The notes beneath the pieces were generated by a model, which saw nothing but the letters and a program-made list of their open reading frames with translations, was not told the origin of the DNA and did not search any database. DNA of 12,987 bases, taken from assembly GCA_038211295.1 (NCBI GenBank), contig JBBQVS010000100.1:1-12987 (forward strand). Direction: 5' to 3'. The position numbers and the translations under genes are program-made. Source of the stretch: JBBQVS01 sp038211295. Lineage in GTDB: Bacteria > Chloroflexota > Ktedonobacteria > Ktedonobacterales > Ktedonobacteraceae. This document shows, one piece after another, positions 7,407 to 12,987 of this stretch; positions within the stretch are counted from its first letter, which is position 1; every line of letters begins with the position of its first letter.

Positions 7407-7442
7407 TAACAATTACAAAAATAGGGGCTAAGAATAGGAAGA

Positions 7443-7487
7443 GGCAAAAAAGATATGCGCCCTGACAGCGTGCATATCTTTTTTGCC
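7443..7487 (-). terminator. Strong, probably bidirectional intrinsic terminator
   Basis: Two perfectly complementary 16-base arms (7443-7458 and 7472-7487) enclose a 13-base loop; further G-T and C-G pairs extend the stem inward. The arms carry A6 on the left and T6 on the right, so either strand gives a hairpin followed by U residues near its base. It lies 20 bases past the stop of the SDR gene and upstream of the cyclase promoter. It should end the regulator-kinase-SDR transcript. Confidence 0.85.
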
Positions 7488-7507
7488 GTTCTTTTATTGT
7501 TTATATG

Positions 7508-8410
7508 TTATTGCACGCCGTTTTGCGCCAGGTAGGTTGAAAATGACATCGGGGTGAAACCGAAATCGCGCTCGACACTGTTCAGGTCTGTGGTATTGTT
7601 GAACGTGAAAAGCGTCATAGCGGCACGTGTAAGCGGTGGTTTGGGTAACACGGCCTCTAGCAGAGCCGCGCCGAGTCCGATAATTGGCGTTGGAGCGTAC
7701 ACCTTGAGGCGGCTTTTGTGCATAGTTTTCAGCAACTCATCAAAAATCTGCGAGAACGAATAGTAGGCAGGCCCACCAATAGTATACGTTTTCTTGCTTG
7801 CACCCTCTGGACTTTCCAGAACTTTGACAATAACGGTCACGACATCCTCGACATAGATTGGCTGAAACATCGTGTTGCCCCCGCCGATAAGCGGCAGGAC
7901 AGGAGCGGTACGCACAAGGTCGGCTAATCCCTTGATGAAGGGTGCGCCTTTGCCAAAGAGTACCGAGGGTTGAATGATGCTATAATCAAGGCCACTATCA
8001 ATCAGCATCCGCTCCGCGAGGTAGCGTCCCTGCATATAGCTGCCCGGCTTATCCGGCTTTGTACCAAGCCCGCCAATCTCGACCACGCGCTTTACGCCCG
8101 CGTCTTTCGCGGCCTTAATCAGGTTCGCCGTACCGTTGACGTTGGTATTCTCGTAATAATTCGCCGTCAATGCTTTATGATCTGCGGTAACAAACGCCGC
8201 GTGAACAATCGTATCGATGCCTGCGACAGCAGCGTTCAGTGTGTTTGGCTGAGTGGTGTCGCCCTCGATAAGCTCCACTTTGTCAGCAGGTAGAAGCGTC
8301 TTCGCGCGTGTGATATCGCGCACAAGACAGCGTGGACGCTCGCCCTGAGCCGCCAGGCGAAGTACAAGCTGCCGTCCAATATAGCCTGTCGCGCCAGTGA
8401 TAAGTATCAT
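7508..8410 (-). CDS. Atypical SDR / NmrA- or NDUFA9-like NAD(P)-binding protein
   Basis: A 300-residue protein with an N-terminal Rossmann fold. The dinucleotide loop is TGATGYIG (residues 5-12); D51-T52 and HAA (70-72) follow at the usual positions. It belongs to the atypical short-chain dehydrogenases that act as redox enzymes, epimerase relatives or NAD(P)H sensors. The usual active-site Y-x-x-x-K is not intact: the region reads S-Y-M-Q-G-R (124-129), with arginine where lysine is expected, so catalysis is doubtful. The C-terminal part has the QPIYVEDV (183-190) motif seen in NDUFA9-like proteins, which bind or repair quinone/NADH systems. The frame is open upstream to 8521, but AAGGAGG sits 5 bases before ATG 8410 and the Rossmann fold starts there. 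It begins 64 bases after the kinase stop, with no terminator seen between, so cotranscription is likely. Confidence 0.9.
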   Translation of the reverse strand: MILITGATGYIGRQLVLRLAAQGERPRCLVRDITRAKTLLPADKVELIEGDTTQPNTLNAAVAGIDTIVHAAFVTADHKALTANYYENTNVNGTANLIKAAKDAGVKRVVEIGGLGTKPDKPGSYMQGRYLAERMLIDSGLDYSIIQPSVLFGKGAPFIKGLADLVRTAPVLPLIGGGNTMFQPIYVEDVVTVIVKVLESPEGASKKTYTIGGPAYYSFSQIFDELLKTMHKSRLKVYAPTPIIGLGAALLEAVLPKPPLTRAAMTLFTFNNTTDLNSVERDFGFTPMSFSTYLAQNGVQ

Positions 8411-8415
8411 AAAAA

Positions 8416-8422
8416 CCTCCTT
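8416..8422 (-). promoter_or_regulatory. Shine-Dalgarno site fixing the SDR start
   Basis: Minus-strand AAGGAGG, separated by five T residues from ATG 8410. It rules out the longer frame, which would overlap the kinase gene. Confidence 0.8.
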
Positions 8423-8474
8423 GCGTTTCTTGCTATGCATGAGACGCTTCATAAACCGAAAACAAGTAACATTC

Positions 8475-10844
8475 TTAGCGCAGGGACTCAGCAGGAAGAA
8501 AGATACGGATTGTGACGCCACCGTTAGGTGTACTTTTCACAACCAGACTACCACCCGCGATAGCCAGCAACGCGCTATGCGTCAAAAGTCCTCCACCTGT
8601 GCCAGTGGTCGGGCCGATTGAGGCGTGCATCCCAACACCATCGTCAATAATACACAATTCGATACTTTGGCAATAAGAAGCTTTAAGAGTGAGGCGCAGG
8701 GAACGGTGTACATCTGCTCCCCGTCCATGCCGTGCCGCGTTGCGTAATGCTTCCTGAACGGCGGCAAAGATGAGTTCGGAGATTGCTGGCGGCACTACCT
8801 CGTCGATCTGACTCATCGTCTCTTCCGAGATAGCCCACTCTACCTCGTCAAATGCCTGCTTGAAGTCCTGCTTGAGCATGGTACGAACCGCGTGCAACAT
8901 TCCGTCTCGCTCCAGACGATGTGGCGCACTCGGCGTATTGGCTCGCATCATCGCGGCAAGGCGACGGTGTGCATCGCTGATCGTCTGCACCGCGTCGTCG
9001 AGAGCCTCCCGCGCGGGTACGTTCCTTTTGTCCGACACCGGTTCCACTCCGCTCTGCAAGGCGTACCGCACCGTTTCCAGTCGCAGGAGGGCAAGATGCA
9101 TCTGTGGCAAAATCTCATCATGCAGGACGCGTCGGTGCTGGGCATCCAATAGCTTCACATCCACAATGCGCCGCCGTAAGAGATCGGCGACGGCCTGCAT
9201 CGCCTCGTGGTCGCGCAGCGTGTCCAGAATACGTTGCCCACAGGCATGAGCAAGGTCCATATCCTCTTCTGTAAAAAGGCTCCCGTCATGGCGCGGCCCA
9301 AGATAAAAGGTCGCGACCACTCCCAATTCATCATAGATTGGCAGAACCCAGCACAGAATAGGTTGACCCTGCAATGTCATACGCACGCGCACAGGCGTAT
9401 ATTTGGTCAGGAGTGCCGTATTATGTTTGGGTATATCTTTTGTCAAGGCTAGTTTTTCCGCGAACAGGGCGTTGGTTGTCTCATCATATGTACCGACGAG
9501 GGGCCAGCGATAGGTAAAGTTTCGCTGTACGGAGCCGGTCAACACAACAAGTCGTGCACATTGCACTTCCAGGACATCGCTACAGAGATGAAAAAACAGG
9601 TCTTCCATGCTGTGCTCTGTCTTCTCCACATCCGTTTGTAGCCAGGGACGCAGGTTCGCGCTACGTAAAAATGGGCCAAGCATGGAGATATAGCGATCAT
9701 GAGCCGTATAGCTACTCCAGGTAAACAGTGCATATGCCCCCGTTGCCAGCGAGGTAATCAGGAGAAGACCACCGAGGTTACTCTGCGTCAAAACGACGAG
9801 GAGCGCGATAAAAATAGCGATGGTTGTCGCGACAATCACGATGCCGCGCCACTGCTCAAAGAAGCCGCGTCGGGCAAGCGGACGCTCAATTAAGATACCA
9901 TGCCGCACAATCGAATAGCCTAGCAACAGAATAATCAACGAGACAAAACCAGTCGCGACAATATCGAGTACCAGCAGATGAAGCGGCAGGACAGAGATGG
10001 TCGTTGGGACAGCGATTTCGCTATTTCCTCCATGTTGTACCCAGTTTATCATTGCCCAGACGCCAAGCAGTCCCAGACACACCGTCAAGCCAAGCATCAG
10101 CAGGGCAGCGACAAGCAGGCCCGGACGCGCAAGATGCCAGGAGAGCACAGGTTCTTCAAGTAGGTCAACCTGTATCGGGTCATCCCAGAATGCCGCCGCG
10201 AGTTGCTGGCGGAGTGGACGACTATTTTTCGTGCGGGCCTGCCAGAGCACACGCACCAACCGCCCGACGCGTGTCGGTGTAAACCAGGGGCCAATAGCAC
10301 AGAAAGCCACATAGCATAAAAAGAGAATAGGGAGCAACACGAGCGGAGACATAACGCTCAGGCTTTCTGGCTCCGGCACGTCGCTATAGGCCAGCAGGCG
10401 AATTGTGCCAGCAAATGTAAAGGTTGCCTGGTTGGACGCCAGCAACCCAAGCACACTGCACCCAAGTAGCGCACTACCGATGAGAAGCATGGGCCGTCGG
10501 CGTCGCCACCCCTGATTGATGAGCGCGGCATAGTGCAACCCGATCACAAGCCAGATATAGGGAACGCCCAGGGCGGGCAACCAGATGAATCGCCACAGGA
10601 TATCCGCCGTTACTAGGCCCGTCGTTTGTGCCAGGGAGCCAGCGATCAGCAGGGCATGGAGAAAGAAAAAAAGGGCGGACAGGCCCAGACCGACAACGCC
10701 AACCCGCGCAATCAGGCGGCTACGGTTGCCATTGAGCCACACAGTGAAGGCGAGCCAGAGAAAGGCGATCAGATTGAAGATTGAAAGTGCCAGCACAAGT
10801 GTTTGTAACAGGTGGGCGGGGTCAAGAAAAGTACCGAATGCCAT
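8475..10844 (-). CDS. Multi-pass membrane sensor histidine kinase (NarL/DesK-type, HisKA_3-like)
   Basis: A 789-residue kinase that should autophosphorylate and pass phosphate to the adjacent regulator. About nine hydrophobic helices are visible (near 12-37, 46-70, 84-108, 118-137, 165-187, 241-266, 284-312, 334-354, 357-376). A roughly 50-residue soluble loop separates the fifth and sixth. A soluble GAF-like region (about 405-545) follows. The dimerisation segment has H575 in RRVLHDEILPQ as the likely phospho-acceptor. The ATPase domain shows the N box EALRNAARHG with N702, the G1 box DDGVGM (734-739) and the G2 box GTGGG (748-752). The large membrane part suggests sensing of a membrane or lipid-soluble signal; the ligand is unknown. 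The start is 4 bases after the regulator's stop with a weak ribosome site, so translation is probably coupled. Confidence 0.92.
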   Translation of the reverse strand: MAFGTFLDPAHLLQTLVLALSIFNLIAFLWLAFTVWLNGNRSRLIARVGVVGLGLSALFFFLHALLIAGSLAQTTGLVTADILWRFIWLPALGVPYIWLVIGLHYAALINQGWRRRRPMLLIGSALLGCSVLGLLASNQATFTFAGTIRLLAYSDVPEPESLSVMSPLVLLPILFLCYVAFCAIGPWFTPTRVGRLVRVLWQARTKNSRPLRQQLAAAFWDDPIQVDLLEEPVLSWHLARPGLLVAALLMLGLTVCLGLLGVWAMINWVQHGGNSEIAVPTTISVLPLHLLVLDIVATGFVSLIILLLGYSIVRHGILIERPLARRGFFEQWRGIVIVATTIAIFIALLVVLTQSNLGGLLLITSLATGAYALFTWSSYTAHDRYISMLGPFLRSANLRPWLQTDVEKTEHSMEDLFFHLCSDVLEVQCARLVVLTGSVQRNFTYRWPLVGTYDETTNALFAEKLALTKDIPKHNTALLTKYTPVRVRMTLQGQPILCWVLPIYDELGVVATFYLGPRHDGSLFTEEDMDLAHACGQRILDTLRDHEAMQAVADLLRRRIVDVKLLDAQHRRVLHDEILPQMHLALLRLETVRYALQSGVEPVSDKRNVPAREALDDAVQTISDAHRRLAAMMRANTPSAPHRLERDGMLHAVRTMLKQDFKQAFDEVEWAISEETMSQIDEVVPPAISELIFAAVQEALRNAARHGRGADVHRSLRLTLKASYCQSIELCIIDDGVGMHASIGPTTGTGGGLLTHSALLAIAGGSLVVKSTPNGGVTIRIFLPAESLR

Positions 10845-10848
10845 TGTT

Positions 10849-11619
10849 TTACGTTTCTTTATAAAGAGGAACCCAATCGCCTCGACGGTCTTGCACCAAC
10901 GCGACTCCTGCCTCGTCCCACATAATCATACGGTTAAGAATATGTATCAATGTCGCGCGTGCACGTGCGACTTTGTCGTCAACGGCGTTATCGCTCAGGC
11001 CCCAAGAGGCGTAGATACGTCCATTGGTGCGGCTCACCGCGCGTTTATCATGTAAGTTCAAGCGGGCCGCGATCTGTTCGTTGGTCATGCCCTGCGCCAT
11101 CAGTTCGGCGACGCGCAACTCGTTTGGTTCAAGCAGGGCGCGGGGCGATTGCTCGTCCAGATCGCGTACCTCCTGTACACGATCCTCAATCTCCGGGTCT
11201 ACAAGGCTACGTCCACTTACCGCGTCACGCAAAAGCGGTACAAGCATACTCGGTAAAAGATAGTTGCTTTTTCGCACGTAGGCATAATGCGTGAGAATGC
11301 CAGAGGCGCGGAACTCACGGTAATATTCGTCGTCATCTTGAATGGAGTAGAAGACTACGGGCATCCGTGGACGCTCACGCCGAATCGCCACGGCTGCTCC
11401 AACACCGCTTAATGGGTGCCGCCCAACCTGGGCGTCCTGCAACTGTACATCCATTAAAATTACATCCATGTCCAGTTCCAGCGCACGCGTCAGTGCCTCG
11501 CGTCCAGTCGCGGCCTCTCCGACAACCTGAACGCTGCCCATAGCCTCAAGCCCTTCGCGCAATGCTTTGCGAAGCGGCCCATGATCGTCTACTAATAAAA
11601 GTTTTAGTGTTGCCATCAT
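10849..11619 (-). CDS. NarL/LuxR-type DNA-binding response regulator
   Basis: A 256-residue partner of the kinase that follows. The receiver domain (about 4-135) has acidic D11/D12, phospho-acceptor D57 in LMDVQL, switch residue S92 and K117 in VRKSN. The loop after D57 is longer than usual: about 15 residues to the conserved glycine (G72) instead of about 8. A LuxR-type helix-turn-helix covers about 162-208, beginning LEPNELRVAELMAQGMTNEQIA. Its recognition helix (KRAVSRTNGRIYASWG) differs from the common K-T-V-x-x-H pattern. A tail of about 45 residues follows, longer than in NarL. Two successive ATG codons (11619, 11616) could start it; neither has a strong Shine-Dalgarno. It probably regulates its own operon or nearby genes; targets cannot be read from sequence. 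Confidence 0.92.
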   Translation of the reverse strand: MMATLKLLLVDDHGPLRKALREGLEAMGSVQVVGEAATGREALTRALELDMDVILMDVQLQDAQVGRHPLSGVGAAVAIRRERPRMPVVFYSIQDDDEYYREFRASGILTHYAYVRKSNYLLPSMLVPLLRDAVSGRSLVDPEIEDRVQEVRDLDEQSPRALLEPNELRVAELMAQGMTNEQIAARLNLHDKRAVSRTNGRIYASWGLSDNAVDDKVARARATLIHILNRMIMWDEAGVALVQDRRGDWVPLYKET

Positions 11620-11671
11620 GATATTCTACGTGCCTTTGCCGTTGAGGTTTCAAACGCTATCAGTCGTTGCA

Positions 11672-11680
11672 AGTATAGCA
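11672..11680 (-). promoter_or_regulatory. Extended -10 promoter candidate for the regulator-kinase operon
   Basis: Minus-strand TGC-TATACT is an extended -10 with five of six consensus bases; no clear -35 is present. The predicted start near 11665 gives a leader of about 45 bases. The rest of the 201-base gap (11620-11820) holds no convincing gene and no clear terminator for the SGNH gene upstream. Confidence 0.4.
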
Positions 11681-11820
11681 GTTTTAGGAAGAAGGCGAGC
11701 GAGTGCGGGGCAACAAAAAGACGCACACAGGGACAGCATGAAACGGCCTGGGGCAGAAGCACGGATTGCCTGGCGACACGCGTATCCTCTCTACACGCTC
11801 CCAACCCGCGCTTCTCTTCT

Positions 11821-12660
11821 CTAGTAGTTGACGCTGCTCTCGAAAGCAGACGCGATTACCTTGTAGCCTGCGTCTTTCGCGTGAATATCATGAAAGATAC
11901 TGCATTCCCACGTATAGCTACAAATGGTGCTGTTTGGGGTCGCGGCCCCACCAAAAGCAGTGAAGACGTCAGCGATTGTGCCGTAACCGCTCACATCGGC
12001 AGCAAGATGCTGGTTGATGGTCTGAATGTACGACACGGTATTGGGGCAAATGTTTTGGTAGGGATCGTAATAGTTCATCACCACGAGATCACCTGTAAGC
12101 TTGCCTTGCACCATAAGGGCGTTATGAAGTTTCGGCAAGATCGTTTGCGTCAGGTTGGTGTCGAGGATCGCGAGATCGGTGGCGAACTTCGCGGTGTTGA
12201 CGACGCACGTACTCTTGTTGATATCGGGCAAGAGATCGTTCGCGCCAATGTCCAGCGTCACAGGGCTAACCTGACCCGGATAGAGGGCCATGTAGAACAG
12301 GGCCGCGTTAAGCTGTGAACCAAGATAGGGATACTTGCGAAGAATGGGAACGGGACACTTCCCATTTAGCATCGTGACGCTCGTTTCACCGGGACAACCG
12401 AGGTTCGCAGTTTTGCTCACTCCGTGTCCCTGTAGATATGCATAAAAATCGTCGGCATAGCCATCGTCATAATTGAGGTCAGGCTGATACCCGAACGCGA
12501 GCGAATCGCCGAGCGCGAGATAACGCTGCTTCGCGCCAACAATCGAGACGTGCGGACGGAAATGCGCTAGTGCGGAAGGAGCAAGGACTAAGAGAAGAAC
12601 AAAGGCAAAAGAGAGGGGCATAAGAACGCGTCGGTAGGGAAATGATTTCTCCTCGGACAT
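11821..12660 (-). CDS. Secreted SGNH/GDSL-family hydrolase
   Basis: A 279-residue exported esterase or lipase-like enzyme. A signal peptide is clear: charged start, hydrophobic core (about 14-27) and cleavage probably after A-L-A at residue 32. Catalytic blocks follow: GDSL (51-54) with nucleophile S53, the block II glycine in NLGCPG (86-91), GAND (139-142) with the oxyanion asparagine N141, and DIH (258-260) giving the Asp-His pair. The usual proline after that histidine is alanine. Six cysteines (89, 102, 152, 205, 247, 253) in the mature part suggest up to three disulfides, fitting export. The substrate could be a lipid, acetylated polysaccharide or other ester; the sequence does not decide. 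The frame is open to 12777, but AGGAGG lies 6 bases before ATG 12660 and the signal peptide starts there. Confidence 0.92.
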   Translation of the reverse strand: MSEEKSFPYRRVLMPLSFAFVLLLVLAPSALAHFRPHVSIVGAKQRYLALGDSLAFGYQPDLNYDDGYADDFYAYLQGHGVSKTANLGCPGETSVTMLNGKCPVPILRKYPYLGSQLNAALFYMALYPGQVSPVTLDIGANDLLPDINKSTCVVNTAKFATDLAILDTNLTQTILPKLHNALMVQGKLTGDLVVMNYYDPYQNICPNTVSYIQTINQHLAADVSGYGTIADVFTAFGGAATPNSTICSYTWECSIFHDIHAKDAGYKVIASAFESSVNY

Positions 12661-12666
12661 GAAGGC

Positions 12667-12672
12667 CCTCCT
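12667..12672 (-). promoter_or_regulatory. Shine-Dalgarno site fixing the SGNH hydrolase start
   Basis: Minus-strand AGGAGG, 6 bases before ATG 12660. It makes the 39 residues of open frame upstream leader sequence rather than protein. Confidence 0.8.
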
Positions 12673-12747
12673 GTTGTAACGACAACTGATAATGTACTTA
12701 TTCACCGCATCTACAGATAGAGGAAAAAGTTCAGGTCGCCTGCTGCA

Positions 12748-12777
12748 AGTATACCCTGTAATCCACATATAACACAA
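12748..12777 (-). promoter_or_regulatory. Promoter candidate for the SGNH hydrolase
   Basis: Minus-strand TTGTGT (12772-12777), an 18-base spacer and TATACT (12748-12753). The -10 is good (five of six) and the -35 is poor (three of six). Transcription would start near 12741, giving a leader of about 80 bases. Confidence 0.35.
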
Positions 12778-12780
12778 GGG

Positions 12781-12987
12781 TTATACGTCAAACATCGGAT
12801 TAAATTCTGGCACAACGCGCTTGCCCGCAAGAAAGCGCGTGGCAAGCTGATAGCCTCGCGGACATGCTTCAAAGCGAATGGAGACCTGCCCCTTCGTTGG
12901 CCCCTCCAGAAACTTCTTAAAGATACCCTCGGCTTCCGCGTCATCGACGCAGTGCATGAAGTAGATTTCAACGTCGGGCGGCTCCCA
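12781..12987 (-). CDS. C-terminal end of an unrecognised protein, cut by the window edge
   Basis: The minus strand is open from the right edge to TAA at 12781-12783, giving the last 68 residues of a protein whose start lies outside the window. The piece begins WEPPDVEIYFMHCVDD and ends VVPEFNPMFDV. It alternates strand-like and helix-like segments (VEIYFMHC, AEAEGIFKKFLE, QVSIRFEA). I do not recognise the family. It runs in the same direction as the SGNH gene, with 120 bases between. The opposite strand is also open in the same codon register, so strand choice rests on more protein-like composition and gene direction. Confidence 0.55.
   Translation of the reverse strand, partial: WEPPDVEIYFMHCVDDAEAEGIFKKFLEGPTKGQVSIRFEACPRGYQLATRFLAGKRVVPEFNPMFDV

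Noticed and set aside
8411..8521. N-terminal extension of the SDR protein by 37 residues overlapping the kinase gene
   Set aside because: The AAGGAGG site and the Rossmann fold start both fix ATG 8410.
11618..11824. 68-residue plus-strand open frame between the regulator and the SGNH gene
   Set aside because: No ribosome site, overlaps the regulator start and promoter, and the translation is arginine-rich without recognisable pattern.
12752..12780. Short inverted repeat ACCCT/AGGGT after the edge gene as a terminator
   Set aside because: Only five base pairs with a long loop and no U-run; it overlaps the SGNH promoter candidate.

Overview
The window looks like the chromosome of a soil- or compost-type Chloroflexota, most likely a member of the Ktedonobacteria. 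This is inferred from style only: moderate GC, bacterial Shine-Dalgarno sites, many large signalling proteins, a class II HDAC-like enzyme, and secreted proteins whose signal peptides end in a plain signal peptidase I site. No rRNA, tRNA, CRISPR array, insertion sequence or phage gene is visible. All genes appear intact except the one cut by the right edge.

Left side. A minus-strand, single-pass membrane protein with a duplicated extracytoplasmic beta domain (31-1086) is divergent from a plus-strand operon. The operon starts at a good sigma-A-type promoter (1133-1162) and reads sucC, sucD, a class II HDAC-family deacetylase and a two-domain GNAT acetyltransferase (1233-5413). Spacers are only 12, 12 and 17 bases. 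It therefore joins the TCA-cycle enzyme that makes or uses succinyl-CoA with a probable acyl-lysine eraser and a probable acyl writer. This layout recalls Bacillus acuA-acuC beside acetyl-CoA synthetase, but here it is attached to succinyl-CoA synthetase. It is the best candidate in the window for an undescribed system.

Middle. The operon converges, with a 6-base gap, on a minus-strand GAF-PAS-class III nucleotide cyclase (5420-7318). That gene uses a TTG start and lacks the usual base-recognising lysine. A perfect 16-bp inverted-repeat terminator (7443-7487) separates it from the next minus-strand unit.

Right side, all on the minus strand. A NarL/LuxR-type response regulator (10849-11619) is followed after 4 bases by a nine-helix sensor histidine kinase (8475-10844), then an atypical SDR NAD(P)-binding protein (7508-8410) that may be cotranscribed. 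Further right are a secreted SGNH/GDSL hydrolase (11821-12660) and the C-terminal end of an unrecognised protein (12781-12987). Several start codons were placed downstream of the longest reading frame because of clear Shine-Dalgarno sites. Four of the five promoter candidates have an extended -10 (TGn) element. No gene-free stretch exceeds 300 bases; the longest is the 201-base gap at 11620-11820.
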